Of a stretch of DNA of 64,000 bases, positions 51,794 through 60,555 are shown one piece after another. Position 1 is the first letter of the stretch; each line of letters begins with the position of its first letter. Source of the DNA: Chitinophagaceae bacterium PMP191F (lineage in GTDB: Bacteria > Bacteroidota > Bacteroidia > Chitinophagales > Chitinophagaceae). The translations under genes were made by a program, and so were the position numbers. The stretch is taken from assembly GCA_001302245.1 (NCBI GenBank), contig LGYU01000004.1, forward strand, positions 62,001 through 126,000, in the 5' to 3' direction. The notes under the pieces are model-generated. The model did not search any database. It was not told the DNA's origin and worked only from the letters and a program-made list of their open reading frames with translations.

Positions 51794-54556
51794 ATGCGAA
51801 CTACAGCCAATATTGTACTGCTTTTTACAACTATCTTCTTTCTTCCGCTGATTGCACTGTCGCAGGAAACAAAGAAAGTTACCGCCGAATTCTCTGACGC
51901 ACACATCGCTGCCTTTGTGCAAACACTTGAGCAACAAACGGGTTATCACTTTTATTATGATGCCGTAAAGTTTGACAGTGTACGTATCAATCTGTCCGTC
52001 ACTAACCAGCCACTTACCAGTGTACTGGAGCAGGCCTTTGCCAATACTGAATATCATTTTGCCATTGATATAGAACAAAAGACCGTTTTCCTTACCCGCA
52101 ATTTTATTATCAAAACGACATTGCCACAAGGCTTTTTTGCACGTAAAACCGGCGATTCGCTACACGCTGATATAGCCGGTGATTATGGCGACAAAAAGAA
52201 GGTAAAAGTGGATGCCTCTATCGAAAACAAACTGTTTGAGATCGGTATTAAAAACAATGCCACCGGAAAAGTAACGCTGGCAGGATACATCCGCAACAGT
52301 AAAAGCGGCGAACCTGTTACCGGTGCATCCATCTTCCTTGAAAACAGCAGCCTGGGTACATCTACAGACCAGTACGGCTATTATTCGCTGGTTATCAACA
52401 AAGGCCGTTACGTAATGAATATCCAGGGCATTGGCATGAAAGACACCAAACGCCGTGTACAGGTAAATGCCGATGGCAAATTCAATATTGATATGGAAGA
52501 AACAGTTACGTCGCTGAAAGAAGTAATTGTTTCTGCACAGAAAGTAGCCAATGTAAGAAAAGTGGCTATGGGTATGGAAAAACTGAACATTAAGAATATC
52601 AAGCAGATGCCCTCTCTGTTCGGCGAGGCGGATGTACTGCGTGCGGTAACCACATTGCCGGGTGTAAAAACCGTTGGCGAGGCCAGCACAGGCTTCAACG
52701 TACGCGGTGGTTCTGCTGATCAGAACCTGATCCTGTTCAATGATGCAACTATCTTTAACCCTTCTCACTTCTTCGGTTTCTTCTCTGCCTTCAACCCCGA
52801 TGTGGTAAAAGATGTGGAACTGTACAAAAGCAGCATTCCTCCCAAATATGGCGGTCGCTTAGCTTCTGTGCTGGACATCACCAGCCGTGAAGGCAATAAA
52901 AAGAATATTACAGGTACTGCCGGTATTGGTTTGCTTACCAGCCGTGTTAATCTTGAAGGACCCATTATTAAGGATAAAATGTCTTTCATTTTAGGTGGCC
53001 GTACTACCTATGCAAACTGGCTGTTGAAAAAACTGCCAGATGAATACAAACACAGCAAGGCAAATTTTTATGATGTAAACCTTTTGCTGAGCTACCAGAT
53101 TAACAACAAGAACAACCTGTATTTTACCGGTTATCTCAGTAAAGACCGCTTCAATCTGAACAGCGATACCGCTTACAATTACAGTAACAAGAACCTTTCA
53201 CTGAAATGGAAACACACGTTCACCAATAAATTGAACAGTGTGGTAACCGGAGGTTATGATCGCTATGATTATAGCATTTCCAGTGACAAAATTCCCATCA
53301 ACGCCTATAAACTTGGTTTTGACATTGGCCAGATATATGGTAAGGCTGACTTTAACTGGTATTGGGCCAGCAAGCATACTGCAGATTTCGGGATCAGCTA
53401 TATCCGCTATAAACTTACCCCTGGTTTATATGAACCGCTAGGCAAGGGATCGCTGGTAGTACGCGATGAGATGGAAAAAGAACAGGCACAGGAAAGCGCC
53501 ATTTACCTGAATGATCGCTGGAATATTACCCAGGACCTGTCACTGCACCTGGGTGTTCGCTATTCATTGTATAACTATCTCGGTCCTAAAACTGTGAAAT
53601 ATTATGCTGATGGTGTTCCTAAAACAGATGAAACACTTATTGAAACAGTGAAATACGGTAGCGGTAAGTATATTAAAAATTATGGTGGCCCGGAAATCCG
53701 CGTCTCTGCCCGCTATAGCGTTACCAACGACTTTTCTATTAAAGCCGGTTATAACTCACAACGCCAGTATATCCACATGCTGTCCAACACTACAGCTATT
53801 TCTCCCACGGATATATGGAAGTTGAGTGATCCCAACATCAAACCACAATATGGAGACCAGATCTCATTAGGTTTCTATAAGAACTTCCGTTCCAACACTA
53901 TCGAAACTTCTGTGGAAGTTTATTATAAACGCATCAAAAACTACCTGGACTATAAGAGCGGTGCTTCATTGGTGATGAATCATCATATAGAGACAGATGT
54001 AACCGGTACCCGTGGCAAAGCTTATGGTATAGAGGTAATGGTAAAAAAACAGGCTGGTAAACTCAATGGCTGGATCAGCTATACGTACTCACGTGTGATG
54101 CTGAAACAAGATGACCCGGCTGTAAGTGAAATTATCAATCGTGGTGAATACTACCCTGCCAACTATGATAAACCACATGATATTACGCTGGTGAGCAACT
54201 ATAAGTTCTCACACAGGTTCAGCATTTCACTGAACACTACTTACAGCACAGGCAGACCTATTACCCTGCCCATCGGAAGATTTTTCTATGCAGGCTCACA
54301 ACGCGCACTTTATTCAGACAGAAATGCTTACCGCATTCCAGACTACTTCCGTACAGACTTTTCTATGAACATTGAAGGCAATCATAAAGTACACCAGAAA
54401 ACACATAACTCCTGGACATTCGGCTTATACAACGTATTTGCCAGGAAGAATCCATACTCGGTGTATTACACTTCCGAAAACGGGGTTATTAATGGCTATA
54501 AACTATCCATTTTCGGAACCATTTTGCCATTTGTAAATTATAACATCAGATTTTAA
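51794..54556 (+). CDS. TonB-dependent receptor with STN and carboxypeptidase-like domains
   Basis: A 920-aa outer-membrane receptor. A signal peptide (residues 1-23) precedes an STN domain at about 28-105 (TAEFSDAHIAAFVQTLEQQT), the secretin/TonB N-terminal domain that contacts FecR-type regulators. A CarboxypepD_reg-like domain is at about 160-235 (GYIRNSKSGEPVTGASIFLE). The plug follows (LRAVTTLPGVKTVGEASTGF, FNVRGGSADQNLILFNDA), and then the barrel, ending VNYNIRF. The start at 51794 (MRTTANIVLL) is used; the longer frame from 51668 overlaps the previous gene. The next gene starts with TAATG overlap. The substrate is unknown. Confidence 0.94.
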   Translation: MRTTANIVLLFTTIFFLPLIALSQETKKVTAEFSDAHIAAFVQTLEQQTGYHFYYDAVKFDSVRINLSVTNQPLTSVLEQAFANTEYHFAIDIEQKTVFLTRNFIIKTTLPQGFFARKTGDSLHADIAGDYGDKKKVKVDASIENKLFEIGIKNNATGKVTLAGYIRNSKSGEPVTGASIFLENSSLGTSTDQYGYYSLVINKGRYVMNIQGIGMKDTKRRVQVNADGKFNIDMEETVTSLKEVIVSAQKVANVRKVAMGMEKLNIKNIKQMPSLFGEADVLRAVTTLPGVKTVGEASTGFNVRGGSADQNLILFNDATIFNPSHFFGFFSAFNPDVVKDVELYKSSIPPKYGGRLASVLDITSREGNKKNITGTAGIGLLTSRVNLEGPIIKDKMSFILGGRTTYANWLLKKLPDEYKHSKANFYDVNLLLSYQINNKNNLYFTGYLSKDRFNLNSDTAYNYSNKNLSLKWKHTFTNKLNSVVTGGYDRYDYSISSDKIPINAYKLGFDIGQIYGKADFNWYWASKHTADFGISYIRYKLTPGLYEPLGKGSLVVRDEMEKEQAQESAIYLNDRWNITQDLSLHLGVRYSLYNYLGPKTVKYYADGVPKTDETLIETVKYGSGKYIKNYGGPEIRVSARYSVTNDFSIKAGYNSQRQYIHMLSNTTAISPTDIWKLSDPNIKPQYGDQISLGFYKNFRSNTIETSVEVYYKRIKNYLDYKSGASLVMNHHIETDVTGTRGKAYGIEVMVKKQAGKLNGWISYTYSRVMLKQDDPAVSEIINRGEYYPANYDKPHDITLVSNYKFSHRFSISLNTTYSTGRPITLPIGRFFYAGSQRALYSDRNAYRIPDYFRTDFSMNIEGNHKVHQKTHNSWTFGLYNVFARKNPYSVYYTSENGVINGYKLSIFGTILPFVNYNIRF

Positions 54557-55728
54557 TGGGCATTCACATGAAAAAAATATTATACTTCCTGATAGCAGTG
54601 ATTGTACTGGCAGCCTGCAAAGAATCTTACAAACCGAATATTTCCTACCCGGAAACAGGTTACCTGGTAGTAGAGGGATTTATTAATTCCAGACCTGCCG
54701 GTGTTACCAGCATCAAGTTGTCACGCACAGTAAAGCTGGACACCAATATCAATACCAGAAGAGAAAATTTTGCCAAAGTAACCATAGAAGGAGATAACAA
54801 TAGCTCTTATGCGTTAACGGGCAACAACTCTGGCACATATAGCTCAGGACAACTGAATTTGAGCAGCACCGCCAAATACAGGTTACGTATTATTACTTCG
54901 GACGGTAAAACATACCTGTCAGATTATGCTACTGCTGTAAAAACACCACCTATTGACAGTGTCAATTTTAAAATGGAAAACAATGGTCTGCAATTGTATA
55001 TCAATACACATGATCCTAAAAACAGTACCTGGTATTACAGGTGGGAATATGATGAAACCTGGGAATATCACTCACTATATATGCCGGCATTAAGGTATAA
55101 AAAAGATGCTGCGGGCATTCCCAATGGTATTGAATATATCAATGCTGATCAGACAGTAGATACCAGCAAATTCAAATGCTGGCAATTTTTCAGTTCTACC
55201 AACATTATTACCGGCACCTCCACTAAACTAAGTGAAGACAAGATCACACTTCCATTATTATTTATAGATGAAACATCCTGGAAAATAAGCGTATTGTACA
55301 GTGTTAATGTAAGACAATACGGACTTAGCCGTAATGGGTACGATTTCTGGCAGAAAATGAAACGCAACACAGAACAACTCGGTTCTATTTTTGATGCACA
55401 GCCTTCAGAGATCACCGGCAATGTTCATTGCGTGTCAAACCCATCAGAACCAGTAATCGGGTATGTTGAAGTGGCTGATGGCCAGGAAAAACGCGTTTTC
55501 ATTTCAAGAGCACAGGTTCCTGACTGGAAATACCGTTCAGACTGTATATTCCAGGAAGTGACCAATCAAAAAGACAGCATTCAGGCATATTCATACCTAC
55601 TGCCTATTGACGGTACTCAATTTGGCGCCTCACCCAATATAATCCTGGCCTTTGGGGCCTCCACGCCAGGCTGTGTTGATTGTACAACACGTGGTGGCAC
55701 TAATGTTAAACCTTCCTACTGGCCATAA
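54556..55728 (+). CDS. DUF4249-type outer-membrane lipoprotein
   Basis: A 390-aa lipoprotein with lipobox VLAAC (Cys21 from the first ATG; the ATG at 54568 is the alternative). The mature part begins SYKPNISYPETGYLVVEGFI, followed by a beta-rich FnIII-like domain (RPAGVTSIKLSRTVKL). Mid-protein it contains WYYRWEYDETWEYHS and the Cys-rich end STPGCVDCTTRGG. This matches the Bacteroidota DUF4249 family, usually next to STN-type TonB receptors and thought to act as their surface partner. The stop of the receptor overlaps this start (TAATG). Confidence 0.9.
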   Translation: MGIHMKKILYFLIAVIVLAACKESYKPNISYPETGYLVVEGFINSRPAGVTSIKLSRTVKLDTNINTRRENFAKVTIEGDNNSSYALTGNNSGTYSSGQLNLSSTAKYRLRIITSDGKTYLSDYATAVKTPPIDSVNFKMENNGLQLYINTHDPKNSTWYYRWEYDETWEYHSLYMPALRYKKDAAGIPNGIEYINADQTVDTSKFKCWQFFSSTNIITGTSTKLSEDKITLPLLFIDETSWKISVLYSVNVRQYGLSRNGYDFWQKMKRNTEQLGSIFDAQPSEITGNVHCVSNPSEPVIGYVEVADGQEKRVFISRAQVPDWKYRSDCIFQEVTNQKDSIQAYSYLLPIDGTQFGASPNIILAFGASTPGCVDCTTRGGTNVKPSYWP

Positions 55729-55777
55729 AATAATTATCGTGTTCAATTTACAGCAATACGAATCAAGCAAATTACAG

Positions 55778-58138
55778 ATGATACAGAAGATCACCTTCAT
55801 CACTATACTTACAATGTTTGCACTGCAACCATCACTGGTACAGGCACAAGTAAACAATACCGGCATACAGCAACAGTTTGACTATTACCGGAAAACAACC
55901 CTGTCTGAAAAACTCTACATGCATACCGATAAAAACTTTTACCTGGCTGGTGAGATCCTGTGGTGGAAGCTTTATTATGTGGATGGCGTTTTTCACAAAC
56001 CTCTTGACATCAGCAAAGTAGCCTACATAGAAATACTGGATAGTAAAAACAAACCGGTAATGCAGGCAAAAGCAGCATTGAAAAAGGGAGATGGTAATGG
56101 TTCTTTCTATCTACCCGTATCTCTCAGTTCGGGTAACTATACTATCAGGGCATACACCAACTGGATGAAGAATTTCGGTGCTGATTACTTTTTTGAAAAA
56201 CAGATCACCATTGTTAATTCACTGAAGCCTTTGAATACACCAGCCATTATACCTCCTGTAACTTACGATATACAGTTTTTCCCCGAAGGAGGCAACCTGG
56301 TTCGCAACATTCAAAGCAAAGTAGCCTTCAGGGTTACTGATCAATATGGAAAAGGGCAAAACTTTACCGGTGCGCTGGTGAATGATAATAACGATACTAT
56401 AGCACGTTTTACGCCATCAAAATTTGGCATCGGTCAGTTCACTTTTACACCATCCGGCACACAAAGCTATAAAGCTGTATTGCAGATGGCCAATGGCCCT
56501 GCTATTACCAAGGCATTACCGGCAGCGTACGAAAAAGGATATGTAATGAGCCTGTCTGAAGGCAGCAATGGCAATATCCAGGTGAAAGTAACTACCAATA
56601 TGCAGGTACCAGGTGTGTTTCTTTTTGCACATACCCGCCAGGTGGTAAAAGCAGCTGCTAACGGATCTTTTTCAAATGGGATTACAGAATTCAATATACC
56701 TGTCAGCCAACTGGGTGATGGCATTTCTCATATTACCATTTTTGATGTAAACCAGCAGCCTGTTTGTGAACGTCTGTATTTCAAAAAACCAGAACGCCTG
56801 TTACAAATAGATGCATCCAGTGATGCGCAACAATATACGGCACGTCAGAAAGTAAACCTGTCTGTGCACACGCCAGTGCCGGCAGATATGTCAATGGCTA
56901 TTTACAAACTCGATTCATTGCAGTCTGCAGATGATAATACTATCCAAAGCTACCTGTGGCTTACTTCCGACCTCAGGGGCGGAATAGAATCTCCCGGGTA
57001 TTATTTTTCAGCCAATAATAACACAGTTAAAGAAGCAACAGACAACCTGATGCTGACACACGGCTGGAGAAAATTTAACTGGGACAGTGTTTTAAGAAAC
57101 CCTTACACGTATACATATATTCCTGAGTACGATGGACATATTGTTTCCGGTAAAGTAGTAAACGTTACCACCAACAGACCCACGCCTGAGATCAAAACAC
57201 ATTTGTCTGTGCCGGGTTTACAGGTTCAGTACTACACTGCATTAAGTGATGCCAATGGCAATGTGCACTTTGATGTTCGTGATTATTACGGTCAAAATGA
57301 AGTAATTGTAGATGCAGAAGGCAGCAAAGGTGCCAGTTATAAAGTAGATGTCAATAATCCTTTTTCGGAACAATATGCAGCAGTACCGGTACCGGCATTC
57401 AACCTGGATGAGCTGGTACAGGGTACGCTGAACAAATCCAGTATTGGAATGCAGGTACAGAATGCATACAGCAGTGAGCAGCTCAGTCATTTTGCATCTC
57501 CCAATATTGACACTCTGCCCTTCTTCGGCAAACATGGTACAAAGTATATGCTGGATGATTACGTGCGTTTTGTAACAATGGAAGAGGTGTTGCGCGAATA
57601 TGTATTTGAAGTTGGTATACGTCGCGTAAGCGGTCAACCACACCTGCTGGTATCTGATATGCAGAATAAAGGATTTTATTCGGGTGAACCGCTTATCCTG
57701 TTAGATGGCATACCAGTTACACACGAAGCCATCCTGGCCTACGATCCGCTGAAAGTAAGAAACCTGTGGGTAGTACCTTCCAGGTACATCATCGGCCAGT
57801 TTGTATATGATGGTGTTGTAAGTTTCACCACTTATGAAGGTATACATGAGGCTTTAAAAATAGATCCACAGGCAGTTTCACTGGACTATAACGGCCTGCA
57901 GATGAAACGTGAGTTCTACTCGCCGGTATATGCAACAGCAGCACAGGCTGAGAGCCGACTGCCAGATTTCAGAAATGTATTGTACTGGTCGCCGGATGTG
58001 CGTACTGACCACACCGGCAATGCTAAGATCAACTTTTATACTTCTGATGTAAAAGGTAAATATGTAGTTGTGCTGCAAGGTTTAGATGCTGCCGGAAATG
58101 CAGGCAGCCAGGCATTTACTTTTGAAGTAAATCAATAA
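55778..58138 (+). CDS. Large MG2/plug-like surface protein
   Basis: A 786-aa protein with a signal peptide (MIQKITFITILTMFALQPSL, VQAQ). The N-terminal half has macroglobulin-like (MG2-type) beta-sandwich segments: KLYMHTDKNFYLAGEILWW, SGNYTIRAYTNWMKNFG and FFPEGGNLVRNIQSKVAFR. Later come NLMLTHGWRKFNWDSVL and GHIVSGKVVNVTTNRPTP, a carboxypeptidase-regulatory-like turn. A TonB-plug-like end follows: EPLILLDGIPVTHEAILA, then GQFVYDGVVSFTTYEG. The start at 55778 is chosen for the signal peptide; the longer frame overlaps the DUF4249 gene. It ends the plus-strand operon at a strong terminator. Family names vary (carboxypeptidase-like, TonB plug-like); the function is unknown. Confidence 0.82.
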   Translation: MIQKITFITILTMFALQPSLVQAQVNNTGIQQQFDYYRKTTLSEKLYMHTDKNFYLAGEILWWKLYYVDGVFHKPLDISKVAYIEILDSKNKPVMQAKAALKKGDGNGSFYLPVSLSSGNYTIRAYTNWMKNFGADYFFEKQITIVNSLKPLNTPAIIPPVTYDIQFFPEGGNLVRNIQSKVAFRVTDQYGKGQNFTGALVNDNNDTIARFTPSKFGIGQFTFTPSGTQSYKAVLQMANGPAITKALPAAYEKGYVMSLSEGSNGNIQVKVTTNMQVPGVFLFAHTRQVVKAAANGSFSNGITEFNIPVSQLGDGISHITIFDVNQQPVCERLYFKKPERLLQIDASSDAQQYTARQKVNLSVHTPVPADMSMAIYKLDSLQSADDNTIQSYLWLTSDLRGGIESPGYYFSANNNTVKEATDNLMLTHGWRKFNWDSVLRNPYTYTYIPEYDGHIVSGKVVNVTTNRPTPEIKTHLSVPGLQVQYYTALSDANGNVHFDVRDYYGQNEVIVDAEGSKGASYKVDVNNPFSEQYAAVPVPAFNLDELVQGTLNKSSIGMQVQNAYSSEQLSHFASPNIDTLPFFGKHGTKYMLDDYVRFVTMEEVLREYVFEVGIRRVSGQPHLLVSDMQNKGFYSGEPLILLDGIPVTHEAILAYDPLKVRNLWVVPSRYIIGQFVYDGVVSFTTYEGIHEALKIDPQAVSLDYNGLQMKREFYSPVYATAAQAESRLPDFRNVLYWSPDVRTDHTGNAKINFYTSDVKGKYVVVLQGLDAAGNAGSQAFTFEVNQ

Positions 58139-58169
58139 CATACACCAACCGGCCGGTTCCGGTTCAAAT

Positions 58170-58217
58170 AAAAAGAACAGGCAGGAAGCTAATGCTTACC
58201 TGCCTGTTCTTTTTTTA
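58170..58217. terminator. Strong bidirectional terminator between surface module and FecR gene
   Basis: The perfect 16-bp stem AAAAAGAACAGGCAGG (58170-58185) / CCTGCCTGTTCTTTTT (58199-58214) has a 13-nt loop, with A-rich and T-rich flanks that give a U-tract in both directions. It separates the two convergent operons. Confidence 0.9.
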
Positions 58218-58242
58218 TAAGTATCCCTATTGCCAGAAAATA

Positions 58243-59484
58243 CTAATAAGGCATTACTGTTATTTTGCGACCCTCTACTACAAAACGAACTTCACCGGTC
58301 AATTGCAACATGTCCAGTACTTTAGTTACATTAATATTGCGAGACATACTTCCACTGAAATGCACATTATTCATATCTCCTTCAAAAGCAACATCCACAT
58401 CATACCAGCGTGCAATCTGTCGCATAATCTCCTTGATATCAGCTTTTTCAAACCTGAATTCACCTTTTTTCCAGGCCACAGCTTCGTCAGTATCCTGTTC
58501 TTTGCTCACTTTTATTTCACCGGATTTATTAACTTCCGCCTGTTGTCCTGGTTTCAAAATACTTGACTTATTATTCTGTGTAATTTTTACTGCACCTTCC
58601 AGTAAAGTTGTTTTAACACTGCCTTCGTCACCATAAGAACTCACATTAAAATGAGTACCCAAAACTTCTACCGCGGAATTGTTACCCACTTTCACTTTAA
58701 AAGGAACCTTATGGCCATCTATCTTCTGGCTTGCTACTTCAAAATAAGCTTCTCCGGTTAATTCGATCACCCTGTTATTACCGGTAAATGCTACCGGGAA
58801 CCTGATAACAGTAGCCGCATTTAACCAAACCATACTTCCATCTGGCAGCTTTACATGGAACTGACCTCCTGCCGGAGTTTTCAATGAATTAAATCCTTTG
58901 GCGTCGCTACTCGCAGAAGCTGCAACATATTTATATTCCAGCTTACCGTTTCCTGTTTTACGAATAGCAATCCCTTCCTGCTCACTCAACAATCCTTCAC
59001 CTGCGTCATTCAATACGATCTCACTGCCATCTGCAAGTGTTAATCTTGCTTTGTTACTGCCGGGCTGTATATCGTTCTTATAAACAGATTTTCCATGTTT
59101 AACTTCTGGTGTTGAAGCTGTTGCAGATGGGATTGATGAAGAGCTATGAAGAAAGAAATACCATCCGCTTACTGCCAGCAACAGCGCTATAGCCGCTGCA
59201 ATAGCGTATAACTTCCGGTAACCGGCCTGGGGCTTCACAGATACCAAGGGCGTTTCTACGTCCACAGCAATTGCCACTTTACGCCAGCCAGCCTCCTGAT
59301 CGTAACGGGTAAACATATTTACACGCTCCGAAACTATGGCTTCATTGGTAAGCTCTTCAAACTTTCGTTGGTTAATCTCTGATTCTGAGCGCCATTGATC
59401 AAGGGCCTGTCGTTCAGCATCAGTCAACGTTTCGCGTAGGTACTTAATAACTAAAGACGATATGTAATCTACTTTTTCCTGCAT
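58243..59484 (-). CDS. FecR-type anti-sigma/sigma regulator with DUF4974 tail
   Basis: A 413-aa single-pass inner-membrane regulator. The cytoplasmic N-terminal part (about residues 1-88) resembles FecR anti-sigma segments with LTDAERQALDQWRSES. The transmembrane helix is at about 91-112 (KLYAIAAAIALLLAVSGWYF). The periplasmic FecR domain contains KTPAGGQFHVKLPDGSMVWL, and a C-terminal DUF4974 STN-contact domain follows (ADIKEIMRQIARWYDVDVAF). It relays receptor state to the sigma factor encoded just upstream on the same strand. The convergent STN-containing receptor at 51794-54556 is the obvious candidate partner. Confidence 0.95.
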   Translation of the reverse strand: MQEKVDYISSLVIKYLRETLTDAERQALDQWRSESEINQRKFEELTNEAIVSERVNMFTRYDQEAGWRKVAIAVDVETPLVSVKPQAGYRKLYAIAAAIALLLAVSGWYFFLHSSSSIPSATASTPEVKHGKSVYKNDIQPGSNKARLTLADGSEIVLNDAGEGLLSEQEGIAIRKTGNGKLEYKYVAASASSDAKGFNSLKTPAGGQFHVKLPDGSMVWLNAATVIRFPVAFTGNNRVIELTGEAYFEVASQKIDGHKVPFKVKVGNNSAVEVLGTHFNVSSYGDEGSVKTTLLEGAVKITQNNKSSILKPGQQAEVNKSGEIKVSKEQDTDEAVAWKKGEFRFEKADIKEIMRQIARWYDVDVAFEGDMNNVHFSGSMSRNINVTKVLDMLQLTGEVRFVVEGRKITVMPY

Positions 59485-59614
59485 TGCTACTTAATTATAG
59501 TATCAGAACCTGTTTTACTCTTTCTTAAAACAGCCACAGGTATAGCGGTAATTAAAAAGAAGGGATTAAATCTGGCACAAAAAACTTAATGAGGTAATAA
59601 TTTGCCCGGTACAG

Positions 59615-60208
59615 TTAGCCTGACCACCATTTGCTTACAAAGCCCAATAGCAGTAAAACGGTACGTTTTTTAAGCAATACTACCCGTATCAGTTGTAATG
59701 CGCGTGCACGTTGTGCACGTACAGTATGAACGGAGATATTCAGGCGGCCAGCAATTTCTTCGCTTCTTAATCCTTCTACATACAGCATTTTAAAAATGCG
59801 TTTGCACTTGGTAGGTAGTTCTTCTATTTCCTTATATACTTCATGCAGCACTTCAGCTTCTACCATTTCATTCAATACAAACTTGTCTTCTTCTTCTGAT
59901 ATATAAAGGATCTCTTTATGAATGGAGTTTTTGCGTTGCACCTGTTTCAGGTAATTAAAACAGGCATTGCGCGTAGTAATGTACAAAAATGCTTTGATGT
60001 TCTGCAGCGTTTCAAAATTGCCATGAATTTTCCAGAGCTTGATAAACGATTCAGCCACGATATCTTCAGCCTCATCTTTTTCATGGATCAGCTTTTCGGC
60101 AAAATAGCAAAGGGGATGATAGTGCAACTTATGTACATAACTTAATGCCTGAGGATTACCACTTTTAAATTCGGCGATCCAATATCGCTCGTGATGCTTT
60201 TGCTCCAT
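59615..60208 (-). CDS. ECF sigma factor (FecI-like) paired with FecR
   Basis: A 197-aa sigma-70 family ECF factor, FecI-like, in the standard order sigma then FecR. Region 2 lies around AEKLIHEKDEAEDIVAESFI and KLWKIHGNFETLQNIKAFLY. Region 4 contains LPTKCKRIFKMLYVEGLRSE and EIAGRLNISVHTVRAQRARA. I start at the ATG at 60208 (MEQKHHERYW); the longer frame to 60448 adds 80 residues with no sigma features. It is upstream of the FecR gene on the same strand (130 bp). No receptor follows on this strand; the STN receptor is convergent. Confidence 0.92.
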   Translation of the reverse strand: MEQKHHERYWIAEFKSGNPQALSYVHKLHYHPLCYFAEKLIHEKDEAEDIVAESFIKLWKIHGNFETLQNIKAFLYITTRNACFNYLKQVQRKNSIHKEILYISEEEDKFVLNEMVEAEVLHEVYKEIEELPTKCKRIFKMLYVEGLRSEEIAGRLNISVHTVRAQRARALQLIRVVLLKKRTVLLLLGFVSKWWSG

Positions 60209-60555
60209 GGGGCTGCTGTTGCTGTAAGTAGATTTAATTACATTTCTTGGTGCGGAAACAAGCTGATTTAAAGCTACTCCCGGATGTTCGCAGGAATAGC
60301 AGCCTTGAATTTTCCGAATGATGTAAGGAGTCCCCAGGAATGCGTGCTTAGCCCACATGAATGTACGCATTGAATGTAACGCGTAAAAAATAAAAAAACA
60401 AAACCTCCTATCCTGAACTTGACCCTTGGCAACAAATATAAACGACAAAAGTCAATTTTGTAGATGAGTGGCTACATTTATTGTAGATGTTTTTAGTGCA
60501 TTTAAAAGCCTTATGCTGAAACAGTTAAGCCATGCGAAACCTAATGTCCCCGCTA
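60209..60555. other. Gap between sigma gene and GH-like gene, includes possible sigma promoter
   Basis: On the minus strand TATATTTG (60433-60440) fits the TAnnTTTG box and would give a leader of about 220 nt before the sigma ATG at 60208. The closest TTG is only 12 bp upstream, so the -33 element is weak. I see no other gene. Confidence 0.35.

Noticed and set aside
60209-60448. 80-residue extension of the FecI-like sigma factor
   Set aside because: No sigma features; it contains the candidate promoter and the ATG at 60208 gives a standard length.
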